DNA of 64,000 nucleotides from Lacticaseibacillus daqingensis (GCF_003946115.1 NZ_RHOH01000001.1:62001-126000), one strand, 5' to 3'; counted from the stretch's first letter, positions 41,469 to 49,991 are shown. Translations and numbers: made by a program. The notes: generated by a model not told the origin, from the sequence alone.

Positions 41469-42583
41469 GTCTCTTAAGTGATATTACGCAGTATCGGCAC
41501 CAAGTTACTAGGGCCATCACCCCTGAAAATATCACCGGTGAAAAAGGTGCAGCTGCCCAGGCGGGCAGCAAACTGGGCCCTCATCGCAAGGGCAGTCCAA
41601 CGATTCCACTAATGCAAGGCGAGGAAACTGAACTGGCCAATATTGAAGGCCCCGGAGTGATTCAGCACATCTGGATGACGGTGCGGAACCAAACCGAGCT
41701 GGGGAGTTTCGTGCTCCGCGATTTGGTGTTGCGATTCTATTGGGATGACGAACCGGAACCAGCTGTGGTCACGCCGTTAGGGGACTTCTTTTGTAACGGT
41801 TTCGGTCAGTGGTGTGACGTAAATTCGTTGCCGATTGTGGTCAATCCAACAGGCGGTTTCAATTCCTATTTTGAGATGCCGTTCAAGCACCACGCACGGA
41901 TTACGATTGAAAATCAGCATCCGAAGAGCCTGAGTTCATTTTTCTATACGATTAATTACGCTTTGGTAGATGGGTTGCCGGACAACAGCATGTATTTTCA
42001 TGCCAAATGGCAGCGTGAACGCTGTACTAAAAAAGCCGTTGATTATACGCTACTAGATACCACTGAGGGGCCAGGAGTTTATGTTGGTACCTATTTGGCG
42101 TTGACGGCCTTACAACGATATTGGTGGGGAGAAGGTGAGTTTAAGTTCTATATTGATGAAGATGATCAATTGCCTACCGTGACCTCCACCGGGTCTGAGG
42201 ATTACTTTGGTGGTGCCTGGGCATTCCATGACTTTAACCACGACGGCCATCCGCGGGCTAAGAATTTCTGTACACCGTTCCTCGGCTATCCGTACCAAAG
42301 CACTCGTGACTCGACACGTGATCGATTCGAGACAGGAAAGCTTAACGCAATCCACGCCTTTGGTGATGACGCACTGCCGCAGCACGGTTTGTATCGCTGG
42401 CACCTACAAGATCCCATCGTTTTCGAACATGGGTTGAAAGTCGCACTCCAGCAAATCGGGAATGACGATGTCACGTTATTCGAGCGCGAGGATGACGTCG
42501 CCAGTGTGGCGTATTGGTATGCCCTGTCGCCGGCAGGAGACGGGGAGGCGTTGCCAGATAGAACAGAGCGATTGCCACGGTAG
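41465..42583 (+). CDS. GH172 (DUF2961) family enzyme
   Basis: A 372-residue cytoplasmic protein with the DUF2961 hallmarks: ANIEGPGVIQHIWMTV near the N-terminus, YWDDEPEPAVVTPLGDFFCNGFG, and the signature STGSEDYFGGAWAF. The family was renamed GH172 after members were shown to be alpha-D-fructofuranosidases/difructose dianhydride I synthase-hydrolases, and others exo-alpha-D-arabinofuranosidases. The following fructokinase favours a fructose-containing substrate. Its ATG overlaps the previous stop (ATGA). Length is in the normal range of family members. The precise linkage cut is unknown. Confidence 0.88.
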   Translation: MSLLSDITQYRHQVTRAITPENITGEKGAAAQAGSKLGPHRKGSPTIPLMQGEETELANIEGPGVIQHIWMTVRNQTELGSFVLRDLVLRFYWDDEPEPAVVTPLGDFFCNGFGQWCDVNSLPIVVNPTGGFNSYFEMPFKHHARITIENQHPKSLSSFFYTINYALVDGLPDNSMYFHAKWQRERCTKKAVDYTLLDTTEGPGVYVGTYLALTALQRYWWGEGEFKFYIDEDDQLPTVTSTGSEDYFGGAWAFHDFNHDGHPRAKNFCTPFLGYPYQSTRDSTRDRFETGKLNAIHAFGDDALPQHGLYRWHLQDPIVFEHGLKVALQQIGNDDVTLFEREDDVASVAYWYALSPAGDGEALPDRTERLPR

Positions 42584-42622
42584 GCGAACACGTAAGGTCG
42601 ATTATAAGAAGAAGGTGTAACC

Positions 42623-43567
42623 ATGACCGTTGGATCTATTGAAGCAGGTGGGACCAAGTTCGTCGTGGCTGTGGCTGATGACGACATGAAGCAGCCAATT
42701 ACAGCCCGGATCCCCACCACAGATCCTGTCACCACGCTGAACCAAGTGATCCAGTTTTTCCGTACTAATCCAGTTGATAGCCTGAGTATTGGCTCGTTTG
42801 GTCCATTGTGCTTGGACCATAGTGCGCCTAATTATGGCGCACTTCAAAACACACCCAAACCTGGCTGGGCTGGCATCAACATGTATGAAGATTTGATCCA
42901 GGCACTGAACATTCCAGTCCAGATGACCACAGATGTTAACGCGTCAGCATATGGCGAATACTATCTGTTCAATCGGAATTTTCGGCAGAAACCAGTGAAA
43001 TCCTTAGCGTACCTGACTATTGGTACTGGCATCGGTGGTGGCTTTATTGAAGGTGGCCATGTCATTGGCGAATCTGGGCACCCTGAGGTTGGCCACATGT
43101 GGGTCGAACCAAGAGCTGATGATGACTTCGAAGGTGGTTGCCCGTATCATGGCAACCACTGTTATGAAGGATTGGCATCGGGTTCTACGATTTCAGCACG
43201 TACCGGCGAACGTGGGGAGAATCTGGCGCGCACACATCGGGTGTTTGATTTGATTCAGTATTATACGGCACAGTTGGCGTGGAATATCTATGTGACGATG
43301 CATCCCGAGCGAATTATCATCGGTGGGTCTGTTTTGAATGTAGACGATTTAACCGGTGTTCGTCAGTACTTTAATGACTTTAATCACGACTATTTGGCTG
43401 TTCCAGATTTAACCGAGCTAATCCAGCCTCCGCTGGCAGCGCACAACGGGTCTGCAACGATTGGTAACTTTTTACTTGCCAGGCATGCAGTGGGGATCAG
43501 TGGGGATACCGATCCTGAACTAATTATGAGTAGGACCCTTCAGGACCTGGACTCAGGGATAGGCTGA
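42623..43567 (+). CDS. ROK-family fructokinase
   Basis: A 314-residue kinase of the ROK fructokinase group: N-terminal ATP loop GSIEAGGTKFVVAV, TIGTGIGGG, the zinc-type signature GHMWVEPRADDDFEGGCPYHG with Cys/His ligands, and HCYEGLASGS, which is characteristic of fructokinases rather than glucokinases. It phosphorylates fructose to fructose-6-phosphate. AAGGTG lies before the ATG, 39 bases after the GH172 gene. As the last gene of the operon it implies that free fructose (or a close analogue) is produced inside the cell. Confidence 0.92.
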   Translation: MTVGSIEAGGTKFVVAVADDDMKQPITARIPTTDPVTTLNQVIQFFRTNPVDSLSIGSFGPLCLDHSAPNYGALQNTPKPGWAGINMYEDLIQALNIPVQMTTDVNASAYGEYYLFNRNFRQKPVKSLAYLTIGTGIGGGFIEGGHVIGESGHPEVGHMWVEPRADDDFEGGCPYHGNHCYEGLASGSTISARTGERGENLARTHRVFDLIQYYTAQLAWNIYVTMHPERIIIGGSVLNVDDLTGVRQYFNDFNHDYLAVPDLTELIQPPLAAHNGSATIGNFLLARHAVGISGDTDPELIMSRTLQDLDSGIG

Positions 43568-43600
43568 CTGTTTAGCATCGAGTTGATATTGATTTTTGAA

Positions 43601-43634
43601 CACACCTGGGCCTTGATGGTCCGGGTGGTTTTTT
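43601..43634 (+). terminator. Terminator of the sigma-54 operon
   Basis: ACACCTGGGCC / GGTCCGGGTGGT pairing followed by T6. The following gap to 44374 has no gene; it holds AT-rich sequence, a parS site, a long hairpin and a cre-like site. Confidence 0.8.
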
Positions 43635-43985
43635 GGTTACTTCGAGACAACATACGGAACATGTCGAAAAATAGTTATTGGCAGGCGGTGGCCCGGGTCG
43701 GTTGGACCTTGTAATATCACAATATATTTTACATGAATATATTGTCGCCTGTTCACACACAGCTGGTGAAAATAATGAGAGTCTGAGGTAACAGTGTTAA
43801 ATCGTTGATTCGTAACCGGTTGTGAATAGCTATTATACCCGATACCACTAATGAAGTTTCGCTGATGACGGTGAAGCTTTTTATCGTTTTACGAGTGTCG
43901 CTTAATCTGGCTTTGCGGGTTGGCACTGAGCGTATCTCATGAAATTAGTCGAGCAGGCTTTCGGCTGGCTATTTTGTCAGTGCCA

Positions 43986-44001
43986 TGTTCCACGTGAAAC
44001 A
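43986..44001. promoter_or_regulatory. parS site 1 (one mismatch)
   Basis: TGTTCCACGTGAAACA differs by one base from the Firmicute ParB (Spo0J) site TGTTTCACGTGAAACA. It fits the origin-proximal position of the window. Confidence 0.85.
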
Positions 44002-44017
44002 ACGGGGCCCCGCCTCG

Positions 44018-44074
44018 CACCAACACCGCGCTGCCGCGACTGCTGAAGTCGGGCAGGGCGGTGTTTTGGTGTGC
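44018..44074. other. Long hairpin next to parS site 1
   Basis: GCACcAACACCGC and CTGCCgCGAC pair with GTCgGGCAG and GCGGTGTTttGGTGtGC, giving a stem of about 22 bp with small bulges. No T tract follows, so a simple terminator is unlikely. Confidence 0.5.
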
Positions 44075-44273
44075 CACGTTGCGCGATCCTGATATTGGTT
44101 TATATGCTAACCCAACTTCGCGTTGCTACCGGGTTTTGGCCCCATATTGGGCGTCGGCAGCCCCGTCAGTGGCCCGCCCAAGCTGTTATAGTACAGAAAG
44201 TCCACCTATCCCGATAAACCAAGTTAACGGCTGGGTCCGTTGAGGCGGGGCAGGCGACCCCGTATGATGCAAA

Positions 44274-44288
44274 TAGTAAGCGCTTTCT
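44274..44288. promoter_or_regulatory. cre-like site upstream of the GH18 gene
   Basis: TAGTAAGCGCTTTCT has the palindromic cre core GTAAGCGCTTTC and one mismatch to WTGNAANCGNWNNCW, 87 bases before the GH18 start. Confidence 0.55.
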
Positions 44289-44342
44289 CGGGCTTGCGCA
44301 ACGGCTTTGGGGTAGGGTGAACCGCAATGATTCAGGATGAGA

Positions 44343-44360
44343 CCCGCAGCAGACTGCGGG
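44343..44360 (+). promoter_or_regulatory. Leader hairpin before the GH18 ribosome binding site
   Basis: A perfect stem CCCGCAG / CTGCGGG with a CAGA loop ends three bases before AAGGAGG. It may set mRNA stability or site access. Confidence 0.5.
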
Positions 44361-44374
44361 CACAAGGAGGAGCA

Positions 44375-47038
44375 ATGAGAAAGTCACGGGTAGTACGTAA
44401 TCTCACACTGGGATCGATGGGTATTTTGGCGGCGCTGGCCCTGGGGGCAGGACAACCAGCGCAGGCCGCAGCGTCACCGAACGGGAAAAGCTATGGCGCC
44501 TATTTTCGCGCGTGGATGGATGGCAGTCTGATCGGGGTCAACTCTGCGCTGAACCAACCGAACATTCAGACGATCGCCGACATTCCATGGGGTGTGGATT
44601 ATGTGACCGTTTTTGGCCCGAGTCAAAACGATACCGGGGTTTCCGGCCTGCAGTCGGCGCCGTTCTACGAGCATCTGAAGGAATACGCCGCCACGCTTCA
44701 CGCGCGCGGCACCAAGATCATCAAGGGCCAGGGGTACAAGGCGTCGATCCTGCCGCTGGCCAAGAAGTACAACTACTCCCTCGATGTGGACTTTGACGCG
44801 ATCGCCAAGCAGTTCGCACACGATATCGTGTTCAAGTATGACTTGGACGGGATCGATGTGGACATGGAGTACACCCCGGACGCGCAAACCGTTGCGTTTT
44901 CGAACCGCTTCTTCGCCGCACTGGGCCAGTACCTGGGGCCGAAGTCGATGAATCCGGGCACGGTGATGGTTTACGACACGGTGGATCATTTTACCAAGGA
45001 TCCGCTCAAGGACGTGGCGCAGTACTTCACCTACGTGGGCAATCAGCAGTACGGGCAGCCGAGCCAGCTCACGACTGCGGAGCTGCCAGGGTTTAACGCG
45101 GCCGGCATGCCGTCTGACCGCGTGATGGCGGGCCTGTCCTTTACTGAAAACGGCACGAAGGGCTGGGGCGACAACACCGGGGGGTACATGAACAGCCACA
45201 TCCACGAGATGGCGATGGCCGCCGCCACTGGCGACTTCATGGGGATGTTCACGTATGCCATCGACCGCGATGGCCGCACGGGCGAGGGGGATGACTACAC
45301 GTCAACGAAGTCCTCGACCTTCCGCTGGACGAAGGCGTCGGTGCTGGAGACCAAAGGGTACACGCTTGAGCAGACGAAGCAGGCGGCCTATCAGCACATT
45401 CAGCGCGTGAAAGACGCGCGCAGTTGGACCACGGATCAGGTAACGGAACTGACCGCAGGCGTGGCGAACGCCGAGAACATCTGGGACGTCATCTCGGTGT
45501 TCATGTCGGATGACTACGCCACCTCGCTGGACCCGACCTTTGATCCATTTTACGAGTTGCAGACGCCGCTGACGTCAACAGCCAGCCTGGAACAGGCGAT
45601 CACCGACGCGGGCCAGCTCGAGGAGTCCCGCTACACAAGCGACACGTGGTTGACCCTCGCACTGGCGGTCAAGCAGGGGGCGGCGCTGCTGGAGGCGGAG
45701 GACCCGGCGGCCAGTGACGTTGCGGCAGCCACGACCGCGGTGGCGCAAGGGATCGCCGGGCTGAAGGCCGTTGCCAATCCTGGCACCGACCTGGCGCACC
45801 TGAACACCTCGCTGGCCTTGGCGGCGCGCGTCACTGAAGACATCTACACGGACACCACGTGGGACGCTTTCGAGCAGGCGCAGGCCACGGCCATGGGCAT
45901 TAAGGCCTTCCCACAGGCGGATCAGCACATGATCGATGATGCCGCGGGCAACCTGGCCCGGGCCATCGGTCAGCTGGTCATCGACACGTTCCCGACCCCG
46001 GCGAACAAAGCGGCCCTGAGCGAGCTGCTCGCCAGCCTTCAGCCCCTGACGGCGACGGATTACCTGCCGCAGACCTGGCACGCCTACGATAACGCGCTGA
46101 AGGCCGCCAAAACCATTGCCGCAAACGTTGACGCAACACAGGCGGATGTGGATGCGGACCTGACCACGTTGCAGGCGGCGCTTGACGGGTTGCTGCCGAG
46201 CACGGCCACCCCACCGACCGTCACTGATGGCCTCGCGCGGTTGGTGGCGCAGGCGAACACGCTGAACGCGGCCGACTATGCGGCGGCGAGCTACGCCCCA
46301 GTTGCCACGGCACTGGCGGCGGCGCACACGGTTTTGACGGATCAAACGGCCACGCAGGCGCAGGTCACCGCGGCTGGCGCTAGTCTCATTCAGGCGATCG
46401 GGCAGCTGAGCACCCCACAGATGCAGGCCGCCAAGGAAGCCAAAGCGCGCGTGGCGGGGGCCGCGAGTGCACTGAGCGGTTACATGCGCGAGCAGGGTAA
46501 GGCGGTGGAAGCGAAGCGGCTTGCGGCTGAGCAGACGGCCGCCTTCCAGGCCGGTCGGCAGAGCGGCGAAACCGGTGCGGCCGTGCCGGATCTGACGGCG
46601 CGCTCGGCCAACTATCAGGCCGCGTTTGCCCAGGGCCAGAAGGTGGGCGCGGGCATTCGCGCGCTGAAGGCCTTCCTGGCCAAAACCGCGGACCAAGCCG
46701 CCGCCATTCGCGCGGCCAAAGCCCATGCGCAAACCATTCTGGACAGCCACAAGAAGGGCAGCACCTACGGCGACTACAAGAAGATCGAGGCCGCATACGC
46801 CAAAGGCAAAGCGGACCAGAAAAAGGCCACGGCGATCGTTGCGGGCAAGACGCCGGTGTCGACGCCAACGCCCGCGGCCGAGCCAGCCGCGACGTCGCGA
46901 TCGAAGGCGTCTGCGGCAACGGGTGCGAAGGCCGATCACCAGCTCCCGCAAACCGGCAACCGCGTCGCCTGGGGTGCCGGGTTCCTCGGTGCGTTGATGA
47001 CGTTGGGCACGGCGGTGGGGCTGCGGAAGCGGCACTAA
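44375..47038 (+). CDS. LPQTG-anchored GH18 endo-beta-N-acetylglucosaminidase
   Basis: An 887-residue wall-anchored enzyme predicted to cut the GlcNAc-GlcNAc core of N-glycans (EndoH/EndoF/EndoE-like) or other GlcNAc polymers. After the signal peptide, the GH18 module starts YGAYFRAWMDG and carries the DGxDxDxE motif LDGIDVDMEY with catalytic E165 by count. The product-binding region VMAGLSF and the barrel end MGMFTYAIDRDG follow. Four FIVAR repeats (about 410-675), a Lys/Ala-rich coiled region and LPQTG (857-861) complete it. ATG 44375 follows AAGGAGGAG; the longer in-frame start at 44327 lacks a site. A cre-like site upstream suggests catabolite control. It is monocistronic. Confidence 0.9.
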   Translation: MRKSRVVRNLTLGSMGILAALALGAGQPAQAAASPNGKSYGAYFRAWMDGSLIGVNSALNQPNIQTIADIPWGVDYVTVFGPSQNDTGVSGLQSAPFYEHLKEYAATLHARGTKIIKGQGYKASILPLAKKYNYSLDVDFDAIAKQFAHDIVFKYDLDGIDVDMEYTPDAQTVAFSNRFFAALGQYLGPKSMNPGTVMVYDTVDHFTKDPLKDVAQYFTYVGNQQYGQPSQLTTAELPGFNAAGMPSDRVMAGLSFTENGTKGWGDNTGGYMNSHIHEMAMAAATGDFMGMFTYAIDRDGRTGEGDDYTSTKSSTFRWTKASVLETKGYTLEQTKQAAYQHIQRVKDARSWTTDQVTELTAGVANAENIWDVISVFMSDDYATSLDPTFDPFYELQTPLTSTASLEQAITDAGQLEESRYTSDTWLTLALAVKQGAALLEAEDPAASDVAAATTAVAQGIAGLKAVANPGTDLAHLNTSLALAARVTEDIYTDTTWDAFEQAQATAMGIKAFPQADQHMIDDAAGNLARAIGQLVIDTFPTPANKAALSELLASLQPLTATDYLPQTWHAYDNALKAAKTIAANVDATQADVDADLTTLQAALDGLLPSTATPPTVTDGLARLVAQANTLNAADYAAASYAPVATALAAAHTVLTDQTATQAQVTAAGASLIQAIGQLSTPQMQAAKEAKARVAGAASALSGYMREQGKAVEAKRLAAEQTAAFQAGRQSGETGAAVPDLTARSANYQAAFAQGQKVGAGIRALKAFLAKTADQAAAIRAAKAHAQTILDSHKKGSTYGDYKKIEAAYAKGKADQKKATAIVAGKTPVSTPTPAAEPAATSRSKASAATGAKADHQLPQTGNRVAWGAGFLGALMTLGTAVGLRKRH

Positions 47039-47055
47039 GCCGATCGCCAACAATG

Positions 47056-47086
47056 AACTGGTCAGCAACACGCTGGCCAGTTTTTT
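47056..47086 (+). terminator. GH18 gene terminator
   Basis: AACTGGTCAGC / GCTGGCCAGTT with an AACAC loop, then T6. Confidence 0.9.
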
Positions 47087-47245
47087 ATTGGCGCAGCCAA
47101 GTTTTTGATTAAATAAAATAACGAATATTTCATGCTGATACGGAACCTGACAAATGGTTTCTACCTATAGGTGCGCGGGGAGCAGGGAGATAACGCTTCG
47201 TTCCAGACGTGGTACCGACCAATCTGAGAAACGGCAAAAACAGGT

Positions 47246-47274
47246 TTGACAAGCTTTCTGCCGTTCGTTAGACT
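47246..47274 (+). promoter_or_regulatory. Promoter of the antiterminator-PTS operon
   Basis: TTGACA (47246-47251), a 17-base spacer and TAGACT (47269-47274). Confidence 0.8.
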
Positions 47275-47280
47275 TAGCCT

Positions 47281-47294
47281 CGTAAACGTTTACA
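47281..47294. promoter_or_regulatory. cre site just downstream of the promoter
   Basis: CGTAAACGTTTACA has one mismatch to TGWAANCGNTNWCA and a perfect GTAAACGTTTAC palindrome. It overlaps the expected transcription start, a typical CcpA repression position. Confidence 0.8.
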
Positions 47295-47353
47295 GATTTC
47301 TATCACGTCACGCGACGCAAACGTGGCGTAATCAACCAATTTAGGTGATCGAC

Positions 47354-48205
47354 TTGCTAATTTCACAAGTGTTAAACAATAACGTTCTGCTTGTGGAGGA
47401 TGGGCAAGATCAAGAGAAGATCATCTGGGGGCGGGGCATTGGCTTCAAGGCGCACCGCGGGCAGAACTACGACCCGCAACCGAACGACCGCGTCTTCTCG
47501 GCTGTGCCGCACAATGACGATAAGTGGCTCGATTCATTCAAGCAGTTATCGAGTAAGATCCCGCGCGAGTACTTTGAGCTGACGGATCAGATCATTGCGC
47601 TGGCACAGAGTCAGATCGACGCCGACTTTGATGAGCATCTCTTGGTCCCACTAACAGACCATATCTACTTCGCAGTCGAACGATTTCGGATGGGTCTGAA
47701 TCTCGCCAACCCGATGCTGATCGACCTGAAGCGGTTTTTCGCCAAAGAGTACCAGGTGGGGAAGCAGGCACAACAGCTTATCCACCAGCTCTCGGGCGTA
47801 CCAGTTTCAGACGATGAAGCAGGCTTTATCGCGATTCATCTGGTTGAGCACGAGATTCAACATTCAGACAGCACTATTACGAATTTTTCCAATATTCTAG
47901 AGATCTCATCCGGCGTGAACAGTATCATTGAAGCGGCGTTCGGGCGGCAGTTCTCCGAGGATAGCATCGCCGTCAGTCGGCTGATGACGCACCTGCACTA
48001 CTTGATCCTGCGTAGCCGGACCAAGCACCCGCACAAGCCGTCACCGGACGACACCGAGCTCTTAGCTTCCCTGCTTCGGCGGCACCACCGCGCCGGGGCG
48101 TGCCTGAGCCAGGTGGTCGCGTACCTCGAAAAGCAGATCGACTACCGCTTCACCGATTCGGACCGGCTGTACCTGCTGATCCACATCGTTCACATAACTG
48201 AATAA
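47354..48205 (+). CDS. BglG/LicT-family transcriptional antiterminator
   Basis: A 283-residue RNA-binding antiterminator that binds a RAT hairpin and allows transcription into a PTS gene when unphosphorylated by the cognate EII. The N-terminal RNA-binding domain is clear (QVLNNNVLLVED, then WGRGIGFKAHRG), followed by two PRDs with conserved His residues (LTDHIYFAVER; GFIAIHLVEHE; HLHYLILR; RLYLLIHIVHI). I chose TTG 47354 because AGGTGA lies six bases upstream; GTG 47345 is inside that site. Its target is directly downstream: a 29-base RAT overlapping a terminator before the EIICB gene. Confidence 0.92.
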   Translation: MLISQVLNNNVLLVEDGQDQEKIIWGRGIGFKAHRGQNYDPQPNDRVFSAVPHNDDKWLDSFKQLSSKIPREYFELTDQIIALAQSQIDADFDEHLLVPLTDHIYFAVERFRMGLNLANPMLIDLKRFFAKEYQVGKQAQQLIHQLSGVPVSDDEAGFIAIHLVEHEIQHSDSTITNFSNILEISSGVNSIIEAAFGRQFSEDSIAVSRLMTHLHYLILRSRTKHPHKPSPDDTELLASLLRRHHRAGACLSQVVAYLEKQIDYRFTDSDRLYLLIHIVHITE

Positions 48206-48234
48206 GGGCTTGTAACTTTAAGTAGGCAATACCC
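48206..48234 (+). promoter_or_regulatory. Ribonucleic antiterminator (RAT) site
   Basis: A 29-base element right after the antiterminator stop, beginning GGGCTTGTAAC and ending GTAGGCAATACCC, matches the LicT/SacY-type RAT pattern (GGnTTGTnACT..AGGCAAnACC). Its 3' end is the 5' arm of the terminator, so the two folds exclude each other. Confidence 0.85.
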
Positions 48235-48284
48235 AACAACCGTCGCAGCCACTTGGTTTGCGCGGCTGTTGGGTATTTTATTTT
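48228..48284 (+). terminator. Conditional terminator before the EIICB gene
   Basis: AATACCCAACA / TGTTGGGTATT with inner pairs, followed by TTTATTTT. It shares seven bases with the RAT. Confidence 0.85.
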
Positions 48285-48308
48285 GACACGTGAGAGGAGT
48301 ATCACATT

Positions 48309-49871
48309 ATGGACAACGCACACGAGAGTCGAAAGACCCGCTTCTATGCGTTCATGCAAAACCTCGGGAAGTCCTTCATGTTCCCGATTGCCACCCTGTC
48401 TGCCATGGGCATCCTGGTGGGGCTGGGCAGTGCCTTCACCGCACCGTCGATGATGGAACGCCTGCCATTCTTGCAGAACCACATTGTTAACGTCATCTTC
48501 AACTTCATGAACACGGTGGGGAGCTTCGGGTTCACCTACCTGCCGGCGATGTTCGCCATGGCGCTGCCGTTCGGCTTAGCCAAGCGCAACAAAGGGGTCG
48601 GCGCGATTGCCGCCTTTGCCGGGTATATCTCCCTGAACACGGGGATTAACTTCATGCTGCAGCAGCAGCACAAGCTGGTGGCCGCGGACAAGATGCAAGC
48701 CGTTGGCCAGGCCAACGTGCTGGGCATCCAGACCCTTGAAATGGGGGTCCTCGGTGGGATCCTCGTTGGGCTCATCACCTACTTCCTGCTTGAAAAGTAC
48801 CAGGAAGTGAAGCTGCCAGACGCCTTTTCCTTCTTCGGGGGCATTCGCTTCGTGCCGATCATCTCGGTCATCGTGGAATCCTTCGTCGGGTTGCTCATTC
48901 CGTTCATCTGGCCGACCTTCCAAAATGGGATCGTTGGGCTGGGCCGCCTGATTCAAGGCGCCGGCATCTTTGGCCCGTTCCTTTACGGGATCGCGCTGTC
49001 CGTGCTGAAGCTGATGGGGCTGCACCACATCCTGCTGGCTATGGTGCGCTTCACCGATGCTGGGGGGACCGCGATCGTTGGCGGCAAGACCATCACCGGG
49101 GCGCTCAACATTTTCTACGCCCAACTGAATGCTGGTGTGCCGGTTTCCGGTAAAGCGACGGCCTTCCTGTCCCAAGGCTTCATGCCGACCTTCATGTTCG
49201 GCCTGCCGGCGATCTGCTTGGCCATTTACTTCACGGCCAAGCCTGAAAACCGCGACCGGATCAAAGGGCTGCTGATCTCCGCCACCCTGGTTGCCTTTGT
49301 TTCTGGGATCTCCGAACCAACGGAATACCTGTTCCTGTTCGTTGCGCCAGTGCTGTACGTTTTCCACACCATCATGCAAGGGCTGTCATTATCTGTTATG
49401 ATGCTGCTGGGCGCGCACATGGGGAACACCGACGGCGGGGTGCTTGACTGGATCCTCTTCGGCTGGTTGCAGCCGAACTCGCGCTGGTGGCTGTTGATTC
49501 CAGTTGGGATCGCTTGGTTCGCCATTTACTTCCTGTTCTTCCGCTGGTACATCGTCAAGAAAAACGTCAAGACCCCAGGCCGTGAAGCCGAAGGGGACGT
49601 TGTGATGACAAAAGGCGCCGGCATCTACGATCCAGGTGTGATCCTCGGGGCCCTCGGTGGGGCCGCAAACATTGTCAGCCTGGACAACTGTGTGACTCGC
49701 CTGCGGCTTGAGGTGAAGGACCCATCGAAGCTGGACGACGACAAGCTCAAAGCGTCCGGCGCGCTGGCGATCATGAAGGCCGAAAAGTCGGTTCAGATCG
49801 TCTACGGGGCCCAAGTTCAAAGCGTCAAGGACGGCGTCGAGAAGCTGATGAGCGGCGGTGCCCCGGCGTAA
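48309..49871 (+). CDS. PTS glucose-family EIICB component, MalX-like
   Basis: A 520-residue sugar transporter of the glucose/glucoside superfamily. The EIIC domain (about 1-430) has many membrane segments, GLHHILLAMVRFTDAGG and the sugar-site motif SGISEPTEYLFLFVAP. The C-terminal EIIB domain carries the phosphorylated Cys in LDNCVTRLRLEV. There is no fused EIIA; a separate glucose-type EIIA is encoded at 51480. The overall build and the MalY-like gene next to it resemble the malX-malY pair of E. coli. AGGAG precedes the ATG. Substrate unknown, glucose- or maltose-type likely. Expression depends on the RAT/terminator upstream. Confidence 0.9.
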   Translation: MDNAHESRKTRFYAFMQNLGKSFMFPIATLSAMGILVGLGSAFTAPSMMERLPFLQNHIVNVIFNFMNTVGSFGFTYLPAMFAMALPFGLAKRNKGVGAIAAFAGYISLNTGINFMLQQQHKLVAADKMQAVGQANVLGIQTLEMGVLGGILVGLITYFLLEKYQEVKLPDAFSFFGGIRFVPIISVIVESFVGLLIPFIWPTFQNGIVGLGRLIQGAGIFGPFLYGIALSVLKLMGLHHILLAMVRFTDAGGTAIVGGKTITGALNIFYAQLNAGVPVSGKATAFLSQGFMPTFMFGLPAICLAIYFTAKPENRDRIKGLLISATLVAFVSGISEPTEYLFLFVAPVLYVFHTIMQGLSLSVMMLLGAHMGNTDGGVLDWILFGWLQPNSRWWLLIPVGIAWFAIYFLFFRWYIVKKNVKTPGREAEGDVVMTKGAGIYDPGVILGALGGAANIVSLDNCVTRLRLEVKDPSKLDDDKLKASGALAIMKAEKSVQIVYGAQVQSVKDGVEKLMSGGAPA

Positions 49872-49874
49872 CGC

Positions 49875-49991
49875 GGGCATACTGGTTGAGCTAGGGTGTG
49901 GGCTAAGCTGCCCCACCACTCACGCCTAAGTGCGGGCGTAAGCGTCAGGTCATCTTAGCCTGACCCTCATAACCGTGCCATTCCGCTCTGG
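49875..49991. repeat. Hairpin repeat, reverse orientation, left end decayed
   Basis: It matches the reverse complement of the type I 123-bp unit (CTAAG..GCCTAAGTGCGGGCGTAAGC..CTTAGCC..ACCCTCATAA..GCTCTGG) except for about the first 20 bases next to the EIICB stop. Confidence 0.65.

Noticed and set aside
31755-43567. Prophage or integrative element
   Set aside because: No integrase, excisionase, transposase or phage structural gene was found; only tRNA linkage and base composition hint at transfer.
45575-47071. 498-codon minus-strand ORF opposite the GH18 FIVAR region
   Set aside because: An Arg/Gly-rich shadow of Ala-rich coding sequence.
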